From Pseudanabaena sp. lw0831 (GTDB lineage: Bacteria; Cyanobacteriota; Cyanobacteriia; Pseudanabaenales; Pseudanabaenaceae), in assembly GCF_016584665.1 (NCBI RefSeq), contig NZ_BBJB01000046.1, positions 1 through 39,154 on the forward strand: DNA of 39,154 bases. Direction: 5' to 3'. Made by a program: the position numbers and the translations under genes. The notes beneath the pieces are model-generated. The model did no database searches. It was not told where the DNA came from and worked only from the letters and a program-made list of their open reading frames with translations. This document shows, one piece after another, positions 16,026-24,121 of this stretch. Each line of letters opens with the position of its first letter. Within the stretch, counting starts at the first letter, position 1.

Positions 16026-17426
16026 ATGAACGCATTAGCACAAAAAGTTAAATTTGATATTAATTTATTACACAAATACAATCAGCCCGTACCCCGCTAT
16101 ACCAGCTACCCACCTGCAACCGAACTAAAGGAAGAATTTGAAGAGATTGGTTTTCGTGGTGCTATCGCCGCAGGAAATCTTCAAAAAACCCCTCTATCTC
16201 TCTATGCTCACATTCCATTTTGTGACGAACCCTGTTACTTTTGTGGTTGCAACACCGTAATTAGCAATCGCAAGGAAATTGCTGAGCCATATTTAGGTTA
16301 TTTGATGCGTCATATTGCTCAAGTTGCGGCAACAGTGCATAGCGATCGCCTAGTCCAACAAATGCACTGGGGCGGCGGCACTCCCAATTACTTCTCCCTC
16401 GATCAAGTGGAACGCTTGTGGCATTGTCTACAGGAACATTTTACTTTTGCCGCCGATGCGGAAATTTCCATCGAAGTAAATCCGCGATCGCTAACTAAGG
16501 AATATTTGCAAGGGTTAAAAAATCTTGGATTTAATCGCATTAGCTTTGGCATTCAAGATTTTAATCTCAAAGTGCAAGAAGCTGTCAATCGAATTCAGCC
16601 AGAAGAGATGCTCTTTGATGGAATGCGTTGGATGCGCGAAGTGGGGTTTGAAGGGGTGAATGTGGATTTAATCTATGGATTACCATATCAAACCCTAGAG
16701 ACATTTCGCGAAACTCTTGCCAAAACGATCGCACTTAATCCCGATCGCATTGCCGTGTTTAACTTTGCTTATGTCCCTTGGCTGAAGCCATTACAAAAGA
16801 AAAAGATTGATCCCGCAACTTTGCCATCACCAGAAGAGAAGTTGCAAATTATGCAAATGACGATTGAAACTTTAACCACTCATGGTTATGTGTTTATCGG
16901 TATGGATCACTTTGCTAAGCCTAATGACGAACTAGCGATCGCTCAGCGAGAAGGTAATTTACATCGTAATTTCCAAGGATATACGACCAAGCCCGAATCT
17001 GACCTCTTAGGCTTCGGCATGACCTCGATCAGTATGCTGCAAAATGTCTATACCCAAAATCATAAGGGTTTACAGGACTTTTATAAGGCGATCGATGCGG
17101 GCGAATTGCCGATTGAGCGCGGTGTCACCCTCAATGCCGACGACATTTTGCGCCGTTCGATCATTATGGAACTGATGTGCCAATTTGAACTCTCACAGCA
17201 AGAGATTGAAGTGAAATATCACTTAACCTGCGATCGCGATTTTGGCAAATATTTTGCACCAGAACGCTTGCAGTTGCGCCAGTTAGAAGTAGATGGCTTG
17301 ATCGAAATAGAACGCGATCGCATTGAGGTCACTCCTGCGGGACGTTTGCTAATTCGCAATATTGCCTCGGTGTTTGATAGCTATCTCACTAAAAATGCAT
17401 CTGACAAGTTCTCTAAATCAATTTAA
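16026..17426 (+). CDS. hemN: Oxygen-independent coproporphyrinogen III oxidase
   Basis: 466 residues, normal HemN length. This radical-SAM enzyme converts coproporphyrinogen III to protoporphyrinogen IX without O2 and replaces HemF under micro-oxic conditions. The 4Fe-4S/SAM motif is C66-x3-C70-x2-C73 (HIPFCDEPCYFCGC), followed by GGGTPNY. The start region PVPRYTSYPPATEL is typical of true HemN rather than HemW. It follows heme oxygenase by 30 nt and precedes the hemerythrin gene by 58 nt, with a small hairpin (17431-17457) in the gap. It is probably co-expressed with its neighbours at low oxygen. Confidence 0.95.
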   Translation: MNALAQKVKFDINLLHKYNQPVPRYTSYPPATELKEEFEEIGFRGAIAAGNLQKTPLSLYAHIPFCDEPCYFCGCNTVISNRKEIAEPYLGYLMRHIAQVAATVHSDRLVQQMHWGGGTPNYFSLDQVERLWHCLQEHFTFAADAEISIEVNPRSLTKEYLQGLKNLGFNRISFGIQDFNLKVQEAVNRIQPEEMLFDGMRWMREVGFEGVNVDLIYGLPYQTLETFRETLAKTIALNPDRIAVFNFAYVPWLKPLQKKKIDPATLPSPEEKLQIMQMTIETLTTHGYVFIGMDHFAKPNDELAIAQREGNLHRNFQGYTTKPESDLLGFGMTSISMLQNVYTQNHKGLQDFYKAIDAGELPIERGVTLNADDILRRSIIMELMCQFELSQQEIEVKYHLTCDRDFGKYFAPERLQLRQLEVDGLIEIERDRIEVTPAGRLLIRNIASVFDSYLTKNASDKFSKSI

Positions 17427-17430
17427 TTTT

Positions 17431-17457
17431 TGAATATTGCGCTTCGCGCAATATTCA
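17431..17457 (+). terminator. Short hairpin between hemN and hemerythrin
   Basis: TGAATATTGCGC with its exact complement, loop TTC, starting 4 nt after the hemN stop. No T-run follows, so it may be an RNA-processing or partial-termination element that sets expression differences within the operon. Confidence 0.55.
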
Positions 17458-17484
17458 TATGATTCGCATATTCTTTAAAACCCT

Positions 17485-17904
17485 ATGACTCTCGCTTTCA
17501 CAAAACCGATCGCTTATTGGCAACAAGAATATAACACTGGTAACTCACAGGTCGATGGACAACATCAACAGCTATTTGAGATTGTTAATGCCCTCCATGA
17601 TGCTGTTGTTACCAAAAAAAAAATTTATACAATGCAAGAGCTTCTAGAAGCCCTAGCTAATCACACCATTGAGCATTTTCAAACGGAAGAGGCTTTGATG
17701 ATGGCGGTGGATTATCCCGAATACGATATCCACAAACGCACCCACGATTGCCTCTTATCCAAAGTGGATCGGCTACTTCTAAAGTTTCGCGATCGCAATA
17801 CGGCAGCAGTAACAACAGAAATCACGCAATTTCTCACTGAATGGTTGGCGCACCATATCAAGGGTGAAGACAAAAAGATGATTCAGTTTTTTCAAAATCA
17901 ATAG
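17485..17904 (+). CDS. Bacteriohemerythrin
   Basis: 139 residues, single domain. All expected di-iron ligands are in place: H27 (DGQHQQLF), H64 and E68 (EHFQTEE), H83 and H87 (HKRTH), H124 and D129 (HHIKGED). Bacterial hemerythrins bind O2 reversibly and serve as oxygen carriers, oxygen sensors or iron stores; no fused signalling domain is present, which favours carrier or storage. It sits between hemN and the oxygen-dependent AcsF cyclase (42 nt downstream) in what looks like a low-oxygen operon. A role in delivering or buffering O2 for AcsF or heme oxygenase is an attractive inference. Confidence 0.95.
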   Translation: MTLAFTKPIAYWQQEYNTGNSQVDGQHQQLFEIVNALHDAVVTKKKIYTMQELLEALANHTIEHFQTEEALMMAVDYPEYDIHKRTHDCLLSKVDRLLLKFRDRNTAAVTTEITQFLTEWLAHHIKGEDKKMIQFFQNQ

Positions 17905-17946
17905 ATCCCCCAAACTTTATAAAAACCTCTATCACTAATTACTACT

Positions 17947-19023
17947 ATGGTTTCAATTCAATCTAGACCCGAACCCGAACTCCTCCGTGAAGGTATCAAA
18001 GTTCCTGTTAAAGAAACTCTATTAACTCCAAGGTTCTACACCACTGACTATGATGCAGTTGCGAAGATGGATGTTTCATCTCAACAGGCAGAACTGGAAG
18101 CCGTAGTCGAGGAGCTTCGCACTGATTACAATCGCTATCACTACAAACGGGATCAAGAGTTTTTACAGTCTTGGGAACATATTGATGGGGAAACTCGCGC
18201 CGCATTTATTGATTTTCTAGAACGCTCTTGCACCTCAGAATTCTCTGGATTTCTGCTATTTAAAGAACTGTCTCGTCAACTAAGCGATCGCAGTCCACTG
18301 CTCGCTGAAGCCTTTAACCTTATGGCAAGGGATGAAGCACGTCACGCAGGATTTTTGAATAAGGCGATGAAGGATTTTAATCTGTCGTTGGATTTAGTCA
18401 ATATGACTAAAAAACGCAGCTATACCTTCTTCAAGCCAGAATGGGTAATCTATTCTGTTTATCTGTCAGAGAAAATTGGCTACTGGCGCTATATTCTTGT
18501 CCATTACCATTTAAAAGAGCATCCAGAAAACCAGTTTTATCCTCTCTTCAAATATTTTGAAAGCTGGTGTCAAGATGAGAATCGTCATGGCGATTTCTTT
18601 AAAGTATTGTTGCGATCGCAGCCTGCGCTATGGGGTACATGGAAAGCTAAACTATGGGCGCGGTTCTTCCTGTTGACGGTATTTGCTACCCACACGATTA
18701 CTGTATTTGAACGGGCTGATTTCTATAAATCCATTGGTTTAGATGCTCGTGAATATAACAAGCAAGTGGTGATCAATACTAATCACACTGCCATTAGTGC
18801 GTTCCCTGCGGTGCTAGATACTAATCATCCCGACTTTTTCCCTAGATTGGAGAAATGCGTTGATTACAATTTCAAACTGATGGCGATTAATGATAGCGAT
18901 CGCCATCAGTTTGTGAAGACCTTGCAGAAGTTGCCTTTATTTGTGGCGATTTTCTGGCAGTTGTTACTGGTGTATTTCACCAAGCCTATTGATGCTGAAG
19001 CCAAACGTGGCGAGGTTCATTAG
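17947..19023 (+). CDS. acsF: Mg-protoporphyrin IX monomethyl ester oxidative cyclase (AcsF/ChlA)
   Basis: 358 residues, full length. Forms the isocyclic ring E of chlorophyll, producing divinyl protochlorophyllide, using O2 at a di-iron centre. The ferritin-like ligand motifs are visible: TSEFSGFLLFKEL (about 97-109), DEARHAGF (129-136), YLSEKIGYWRY and DENRHGDFF (210-218). Synechocystis has two copies, ChlA(I) for air and ChlA(II) for low oxygen, the latter clustered with ho2 and hemN. The matching neighbourhood suggests that this is the low-oxygen form. A perfect hairpin (19051-19098) closes the operon. Confidence 0.93.
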   Translation: MVSIQSRPEPELLREGIKVPVKETLLTPRFYTTDYDAVAKMDVSSQQAELEAVVEELRTDYNRYHYKRDQEFLQSWEHIDGETRAAFIDFLERSCTSEFSGFLLFKELSRQLSDRSPLLAEAFNLMARDEARHAGFLNKAMKDFNLSLDLVNMTKKRSYTFFKPEWVIYSVYLSEKIGYWRYILVHYHLKEHPENQFYPLFKYFESWCQDENRHGDFFKVLLRSQPALWGTWKAKLWARFFLLTVFATHTITVFERADFYKSIGLDAREYNKQVVINTNHTAISAFPAVLDTNHPDFFPRLEKCVDYNFKLMAINDSDRHQFVKTLQKLPLFVAIFWQLLLVYFTKPIDAEAKRGEVH

Positions 19024-19050
19024 TGTTTTTGGCAAGTAAATAAGAATCAC

Positions 19051-19098
19051 TAGCTCAAGCTTGCAGAAATCTAAATAGATTTCTGCAAGCTTGAGCTA
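19051..19098. terminator. Perfect 22-bp hairpin ending the low-oxygen operon
   Basis: Arms 19051-19072 and 19077-19098, loop AAAT, 27 nt after the acsF stop. The stem carries AAGCTTGCAG rather than the GGCGGCGC core. There is no strong T-run. Confidence 0.7.
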
Positions 19099-19117
19099 TA
19101 TTTGCAGGGAGATCGCC

Positions 19118-19162
19118 TAAATCCTCAATATCTAATCGCTCTACAAAATTTGACAGTTGATC
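19118..19162 (+). repeat. Direct repeat, copy 1, flanking the antitoxin remnant
   Basis: About 45 bp starting taaatcctcaatatctaat and including cgctctacaaaa. It matches 19531-19574 with only a few transitions and lies beyond the 3' end of the broken toxin gene. Possibly a duplicated target or a gene fragment. Confidence 0.6.
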
Positions 19163-19187
19163 AAAAGAGGGTTTTAGCTAATAATCA

Positions 19188-19262
19188 CTATTTCAGCAAA
19201 TCAAAAGGAGCTAGGTTCAGGGGGAGCCATCCCCATGTATCGATGAATATTGCGTTACTCAT
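19188..19262 (-). pseudogene. Truncated VapC-like PIN toxin remnant
   Basis: A 24-codon frame whose ATG overlaps the antitoxin stop (ATGAGTAA), as is usual in vapBC pairs. It begins MSNAIFIDTWGWL, which matches the start of PIN-domain toxins, including the first catalytic aspartate (FIDTW). After about 13 codons the similarity ends and a stop follows, so the remaining roughly 100 residues of a PIN domain are absent. Deletion between short repeats is a possible cause. An inactive toxin is inferred. Confidence 0.65.
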
Positions 19263-19467
19263 AGAGGTCTTGGTCAATTTGTTGGGCGAGATTGCCGTGA
19301 TTGGTAGCGCCAATAAAGTTTGCTAGTGGATCGAATGGTGTAGAAGTTGGGTTAGAGAGCTTTTTGGGTTGCAGTGTTTGAATAAATCGTAAAACTATCT
19401 GGATCTGCTGCTGGCTAAGTTCACTGATCGCTTCTAAGATTTGTTGGGTTTGGTTTGTGGAATACAT
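19255..19467 (-). CDS. VapB-like antitoxin
   Basis: 70 residues. The N-terminal half is helical (QQILEAISELSQQQIQIVLRF) and the ending DPLANFIGATNHGNLAQQIDQDLYE is the toxin-wrapping tail seen in cyanobacterial antitoxins paired with PIN-domain (VapC) toxins. The toxin gene that should follow is reduced to a short remnant (19188-19262), so this is an orphan antitoxin. Such solitary antitoxins may decay or may neutralise toxins from elsewhere. A 45-bp direct repeat lies on each side of this small locus. Confidence 0.72.
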   Translation of the reverse strand: MYSTNQTQQILEAISELSQQQIQIVLRFIQTLQPKKLSNPTSTPFDPLANFIGATNHGNLAQQIDQDLYE

Positions 19468-19530
19468 GGTAAGTCAATGTATCTATATTTTTTCAGTGTA
19501 GCAAATTTTGAATGTTGATGTAGTGTCCTA

Positions 19531-19574
19531 AAATCCTCAGTATCTAATCGCTCTACAAAACTTGACGGTTAATC
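19531..19574 (+). repeat. Direct repeat, copy 2, flanking the antitoxin remnant
   Basis: Second copy of the sequence at 19118-19162, in the same orientation and about 410 bp away, sharing tatctaatcgctctacaaaa. Together the two copies bracket the antitoxin and truncated toxin. Confidence 0.6.
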
Positions 19575-19629
19575 GCGTAGAAAAAGTCGGGGATCTCAAT
19601 CTTTGCGTTTGAAGTTGCGGCACAGCTAC

Positions 19630-22600
19630 TTATTGCGCCTTCTCAATCACCTGACGTAGCATCTCAATTACAGTATCAATGCCATCAATTTTTTTGGGCA
19701 ATCTAGCTAGAACTTCCATAAACTTTAGAGAATCTGATATTTCTGAAATTGGTAGATTTTTTGTTGCTAAAAGCTCTTGGAAACTTTTTGTGCCTTGCTC
19801 AATTTCACCAATGAGAATTTGACAAAATATACATGCGAGTTTTTCGTTTGGAGAATTACTAGTAACAAATTCTAAACTTTGTTTCCATAAAGCAATAGCT
19901 TCTTCTTGATTGCCTTGTAGACCCATTGCAATACCTAAAAGAAATTGCTGGGAGCCATCTTTTTTAGAGTTGAGGGTAATTCCCTTTTGCAAGGCTTCGA
20001 TCGCTAATTCATACTGTCCTTTTCCTAAGTAGATCAGACCCAAACCATTATAGTAATATGGATCGTTAGGATTGAGATTGATTGCCTGTTGTATGTTGGT
20101 GAGCGCCAATTCATAATGTCTTTGGTAGAAGTAGACTTCAGCCAAATTGTTATGATACAAAGCCTTTTTTGGGTGGAGGTTGATCGCATGTTGATAGGAA
20201 GTGATCGCTAATTCATATTCTCCTGTGGCTTTATAGACATTGCCCAAACTGTTGTGTGGAATAGCATGTTTTGGATCGATGGCAATCGCCTTTTGATAGG
20301 ATGCAATCGCTAATTCGTACTTCCCTTGGGTTTTGTAGACACTGCCCAAATTGATATGGAGAGTGGCAATTTCTGGGTTGAGGTTGATCCCTTGTTGATA
20401 GGATGCAATCGCTAATTCGTACTTCCCTTGAGCTTTGTAGACATTGCCCAAATTGATATGGTAAAAAGCTTTTTGAGGTTCAAGGTTGATCGCCTGTTGA
20501 TAGGATGCGATCGCTAATTCGTACTTACCCAGATGGTTGTAGATAATGCCCAAATGAAAGTGAGGAGCAACAAATTTTGAGTCAAGATTGATAGCCTGCA
20601 AAAAAAATGAGATGGCTAATTCATACTTTCCTTGTTCTGTGTAGAGAATGCCTAAAGTGATGTGATGATAAGCAGATTCTGGTTCGAGAATCATCACCTG
20701 TTGATAAGATGTGATCGCTAATTCGTATTTCTCTTGCTCCTTGTAAACACTGCCTAAATTTATATGGGGATAGGTAAATTTGGGATCGAGATTGATCGCC
20801 TGTTGATATGATGCGATCGCTAATTCGTACTTCCCTTGGGAATGGTAGACATTGCCCAAATTGTGGTGATAACTCGCCTTTTTGGGGTCGAGTTCGATTG
20901 CTTGTTGATAGGATGTGATCGCTAATTCGTAATTTCCTTGGGCTTCGTAGACATCGCCCAAGTCTGTATATGGATAGGCATATTTTGGGTCAATTTTGAT
21001 TGCCTGTTGATAAGATGGAATCGCTGATTCATACAGTCCTAATTGCTCAAGACTAACACCTAACTCTCGCCATGCAAGGGAATTATCAGGATTTAATGCA
21101 ACAGAACTTTGATAAGCTGTCCTTGCCTCAGCCGATGCTATTGGGTTACCGTCTTTCCAAAGAAGTTTGTCACCAATAGTCTTAAATTCTTCTGCTAAAT
21201 CTTTTCGTAAGTGTAATGTAGTTTCAAGAAGTTTCTTTTCTACTTCAAGATATATCTGTAGAGATTCTGAATAGTTCTCAAGTTGTCGATACAGCCTCCC
21301 ACATTGGATTGAGAGAATCAACATACATTCAGTTTTACGATCACCATCAAGCCAACCCCGCTTAGCCAATTTCTCCAATTCATCTAGCAAAGCCTTCCGA
21401 CTATCGGGATCGAACGAGTAATAACCTAAATCTTTAGTAAAGACGCGCAAACGCTTTTTACTATCCCCATCAAACCGCACCTGAAAAGCCTCAATAACTC
21501 CTAAAAGTTGCTTTTGCCAATCGCGGCTATATTGCCAACTCTCCACAAAAAGCGGCACTGCATAGCGCCAGCCAACCTCCACATCTTGCCAAAACTTAAA
21601 CTGCACCAAATCCAACACCCCATTCGCAATCCGATCCGACTCGAAATAATCCGCCGTATCCGTAAACTCCTGAGTCCATTCACCCAAGCGCGGTTCCAAA
21701 TAAGCCACAGCTCGATCGCTCAACTCCCGCACCATCGGTGACTGTCCCGCCAACCCACAACGCAGATAGTCTTGCAAAAAGCTCTCTAGCTTGTCATGCA
21801 GCCTAATGCCCTTACCCTCCAGCAACACAAACGAATGCCTTGCCTTTAGCGATCGCATCTCTGGCTCAAGGTCAGCCCCCCCCAGCATCGCCTTTAATAA
21901 CTCGTTATCAGGACGGCGCATCATCGCCATCGCATACACCGCCTTTTGGTCATGCTCATCCAAGCAATACCGCAAAAAGCGATCGCTCGTTGCCCTGACC
22001 ACCGCCTCACGGGGCGACTCATCATCAAGATCCGCCGATGGAGCGCTGAGAATCGTTGCCATCTCGATCCCCTGTTGACGCATCGCCGCAATTTGCTGCA
22101 CCACAAAGGGAATCCCCAAACTAAACTGCTTCACTGACTCCGCCGCCTCATCACTCAAAGGCACATTGATTTGAGGATGCGCGAAATATTCACTCACCTG
22201 CTCCCGACTAAACTCACTCATCGGGTAAACATAGAGATTTTCCGAAAACTCATCCCGATAGCCGCGAAAATAATCCTGCGATAACCGATAGCTATCCGCC
22301 AGATTTGCCCGACCTGCGATCGCCCAAACTACTTGCAGCCCCGCAGCTTTAATCACCATCCGCAACACGCGATCGCACTCAAGGCGATCGACAATCTCAT
22401 AGGTATCCAACAAAAGCACCAAAGGCTTCTGTGCGGAAATAGCCTGTAATCCATGCCCCAAAGCCTCAGCCAATTGTCGATGGGGAGTCGCAAAAATCCT
22501 GCGGTCTTCTAAGGACAACTTCTTTTTCATCAAACCCACCAAAGCACTCACCGCACCATCGGCGATCGCCTCATCCACCTTGCCATCTCCCACCCCCAGA

Positions 22601-23154
22601 ATCGCCTCCACATGAGGCAGTTTCCGCAAAGCTCCCAACGACCAACTCAAACCCTTTTTCAAAATCGGCGCATATTCCGCCCCCTCACCCTGCCTTGCTT
22701 GCAGTTCCTTATCGACCTTATCCTCAATTTGCTTCAGCGTTTTCTCCACCTGCCGATATTTCTCAAAAATCCCCTCACGCCCCTTACTCACCGCCAAATA
22801 AATCGTCTCTAACACCGATTCAGGACGAATTGATTCATGTCCCACATTGAGCGATGGATACTCATTCTTTGCCTCTTCCCAATCCAATCGTAAAACGTCA
22901 AAGCAATTAGGAAACTCTTCCCCAGCCAGTTCACAAAACCGCCGCCCCAGACTCGTTTTCCCCATCCCCCCTTCGCCATAGAGCAAGAAAATATGCGGTG
23001 ATGTACTGACCGCTTCTTTCTTCGCAGGTAAAAGTTTCGCTACTGTGGGCAAGTTCTCAGATAACCATCGCGAACCAGCATTTGGTTGCAGCGATCGCAA
23101 CACTTCCCGAAATCTTTTCTGCTCCTCAGTCCTCGCCAAAAAGATTCTTGTCAT
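19630..23154 (-). CDS. STAND-type ATPase with C-terminal TPR array
   Basis: 1174 residues. Begins with a short helix (MTRIFLARTEEQKRFREVL) and a P-loop NTPase domain: Walker A GEGGMGKTS (60-68) and Walker B LVLLLDTYE (about 245-253), with an IAGRANL sensor-like segment near 285. A winged-helix and helical region extends to about 670, then about twelve 34-residue TPRs (YELAIxSYQQAI) to about 1080, and a helical tail. Family members are signal-transducing oligomerising ATPases with TPRs as the sensing arm. No effector domain is fused. There is no membrane segment. It stands alone between a degraded antitoxin locus and MazEF. What it senses is unknown. Confidence 0.85.
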   Translation of the reverse strand: MTRIFLARTEEQKRFREVLRSLQPNAGSRWLSENLPTVAKLLPAKKEAVSTSPHIFLLYGEGGMGKTSLGRRFCELAGEEFPNCFDVLRLDWEEAKNEYPSLNVGHESIRPESVLETIYLAVSKGREGIFEKYRQVEKTLKQIEDKVDKELQARQGEGAEYAPILKKGLSWSLGALRKLPHVEAILGVGDGKVDEAIADGAVSALVGLMKKKLSLEDRRIFATPHRQLAEALGHGLQAISAQKPLVLLLDTYEIVDRLECDRVLRMVIKAAGLQVVWAIAGRANLADSYRLSQDYFRGYRDEFSENLYVYPMSEFSREQVSEYFAHPQINVPLSDEAAESVKQFSLGIPFVVQQIAAMRQQGIEMATILSAPSADLDDESPREAVVRATSDRFLRYCLDEHDQKAVYAMAMMRRPDNELLKAMLGGADLEPEMRSLKARHSFVLLEGKGIRLHDKLESFLQDYLRCGLAGQSPMVRELSDRAVAYLEPRLGEWTQEFTDTADYFESDRIANGVLDLVQFKFWQDVEVGWRYAVPLFVESWQYSRDWQKQLLGVIEAFQVRFDGDSKKRLRVFTKDLGYYSFDPDSRKALLDELEKLAKRGWLDGDRKTECMLILSIQCGRLYRQLENYSESLQIYLEVEKKLLETTLHLRKDLAEEFKTIGDKLLWKDGNPIASAEARTAYQSSVALNPDNSLAWRELGVSLEQLGLYESAIPSYQQAIKIDPKYAYPYTDLGDVYEAQGNYELAITSYQQAIELDPKKASYHHNLGNVYHSQGKYELAIASYQQAINLDPKFTYPHINLGSVYKEQEKYELAITSYQQVMILEPESAYHHITLGILYTEQGKYELAISFFLQAINLDSKFVAPHFHLGIIYNHLGKYELAIASYQQAINLEPQKAFYHINLGNVYKAQGKYELAIASYQQGINLNPEIATLHINLGSVYKTQGKYELAIASYQKAIAIDPKHAIPHNSLGNVYKATGEYELAITSYQHAINLHPKKALYHNNLAEVYFYQRHYELALTNIQQAINLNPNDPYYYNGLGLIYLGKGQYELAIEALQKGITLNSKKDGSQQFLLGIAMGLQGNQEEAIALWKQSLEFVTSNSPNEKLACIFCQILIGEIEQGTKSFQELLATKNLPISEISDSLKFMEVLARLPKKIDGIDTVIEMLRQVIEKAQ
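19990..21110 (-). repeat. 102-bp period DNA repeats encoding TPRs
   Basis: About eleven units of 102 bp within the STAND-TPR gene share blocks such as gatcgctaattcgtacttccc and tgttgatagga. Divergence is greater than in the 126-bp array at 1430-2410, but neighbouring units are still clearly related by duplication. Confidence 0.85.
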
Positions 23155-23234
23155 AGCTCGGCATCCTCCACATCTGTTGCTATTCTAGCGAAAACTTTTA
23201 CCGATCAAGCTAGTTGCAGTGGAACGCTGAGATT

Positions 23235-23293
23235 GGGGCTTGGAGACCAAGCCCCTACCTTTACAAATATGTAGGGATTTGGTCTCCAAATCC
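23235..23293. repeat. Pair of mirrored hairpins upstream of mazE
   Basis: GGGGCTTGG-AGA-CCAAGCCCC (23235-23255) and GGATTTGG-TCT-CCAAATCC (23275-23293). Each folds alone. The second, with its flank GTAGG, is also a diverged reverse copy of the first. GC-rich palindromes of this kind recur in cyanobacterial intergenic DNA. Confidence 0.65.
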
Positions 23294-23389
23294 TCTCTTA
23301 AGATGACATGGAAACATTATGACGATCTTTGTTCTACGTAACATCAGTGATTTGGTATTCTAAATAGATCTCCGATCGCACTTCAAAAT

Positions 23390-23429
23390 GTTTATACTTA
23401 TGTTTAAACATAGAAATATAAGTATAAAC
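23390..23429 (+). promoter_or_regulatory. Inverted-repeat operator in front of mazE
   Basis: GTTTATACTTA (23390-23400) is mirrored exactly by TAAGTATAAAC (23419-23429), with the palindrome TGTTTAAACA at 23401-23410 between. It ends 3 nt before the mazE ATG. Position and symmetry fit autoregulation by the MazE/MazEF complex. Confidence 0.65.
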
Positions 23430-23432
23430 CTC

Positions 23433-23687
23433 ATGACCGAAGCAATACTAGATATCAAAACATGGGGAAATAACTTAGGAGTACGCTTACCCGCCGCGAT
23501 CGCCCGTGCCGCCCACCTAAAAGTCAACCAGCGCGTGCGCCTCTCCGTAATTGACGGAGTAGTAATTATTGCCCCAGTTCCCAATCCTCCATTAACCCTC
23601 GAAGAACGCCTTACCCAGTTTGACCCCGCTCGACATGGCGGCGAAGTCATGACCACCGCACAAAAGCTAGGCGCAGAAAAGTGGTAA
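23433..23687 (+). CDS. mazE: MazE-type antitoxin (AbrB/SpoVT DNA-binding domain)
   Basis: 84 residues from the ATG at 23433; the in-frame extension upstream runs through the operator and is rejected. The N-terminal swapped-hairpin domain has the MazE signature KTWGNNLGVRLPAAIARAAHL followed by RVRLSVIDGVVIIAP. The tail (LTLEERLTQFD onward) is the toxin-binding part. The antitoxin neutralises MazF and represses its own promoter. It overlaps the toxin gene, and the inverted repeat immediately upstream is the probable binding site. Confidence 0.88.
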   Translation: MTEAILDIKTWGNNLGVRLPAAIARAAHLKVNQRVRLSVIDGVVIIAPVPNPPLTLEERLTQFDPARHGGEVMTTAQKLGAEKW

Positions 23688-24055
23688 AAGCCTCCAAAGA
23701 TTGGATACCCGATCGCCAAGATATTATCTGGATTGATTGCAATCCACAGGTCGGCAAAGAAATGCGAGACATTCATCCTTTTTTGGTGCTATCACCAAGC
23801 ATATTTAATGACAAAACCGCGATCGTGATTGGCTTACCAATGACAACGGCTGCATACAATGCTGACAACCCCTTTGCCGTTGCTGTTGGTAAAGCTTCAC
23901 GCAGTAAAGCGAGTAAAACTAGCTATGTTCTCTGTCATCAGCCCAAGTCCTTTGACTGGCGGCTCCGTGGAGCCAAGCCTCATCCACTGGGCAAATTGGA
24001 TAACGATTTGTTTACGCAAGTATGCGATCGCCTAAATCAAATCATTCAACTATAG
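23681..24055 (+). CDS. mazF: MazF-type endoribonuclease toxin
   Basis: 124 residues with a GTG start at 23681 that overlaps the mazE end by 7 nt. MazF/PemK toxins cut mRNA at short sequence motifs. Recognised by RQDIIWIDCNPQVGKEMRDIHPFLVLSP (beta barrel with the basic residues near the active site), followed by AIVIGLPMTTAAYN and the later strand SYVLCHQPKSFDWR. The sequence looks intact. Its 3' end is followed 1 nt later by the hairpin at 24057-24121, shared with the converging cyclotransferase-like gene. Confidence 0.87.
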   Translation: MVKASKDWIPDRQDIIWIDCNPQVGKEMRDIHPFLVLSPSIFNDKTAIVIGLPMTTAAYNADNPFAVAVGKASRSKASKTSYVLCHQPKSFDWRLRGAKPHPLGKLDNDLFTQVCDRLNQIIQL

Positions 24056-24056
24056 G

Positions 24057-24121
24057 AAATCAAAACCCAAATAAATAAAGGCGGCGCAGAGCGCCACCTT
24101 TATTTATTTGGGTTTTGATTT
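24057..24121. terminator. Long hairpin between mazF and the converging GGCT-like gene
   Basis: Perfect 25-bp outer stem (24057-24081 with 24097-24121), a C/A mismatch, then GGCGC-AGA-GCGCC. The right arm encodes the last residues and stop of the minus-strand GGCT-like gene. Probably a bidirectional terminator, although no T-run follows beyond the stem. Confidence 0.75.

Noticed and set aside
19102-19326. 74-codon plus-strand frame
   Set aside because: It runs over the antitoxin 3' end and the VapC remnant on the other strand, and over one copy of the direct repeat; no family recognised. A relic of another gene remains possible for its first part.
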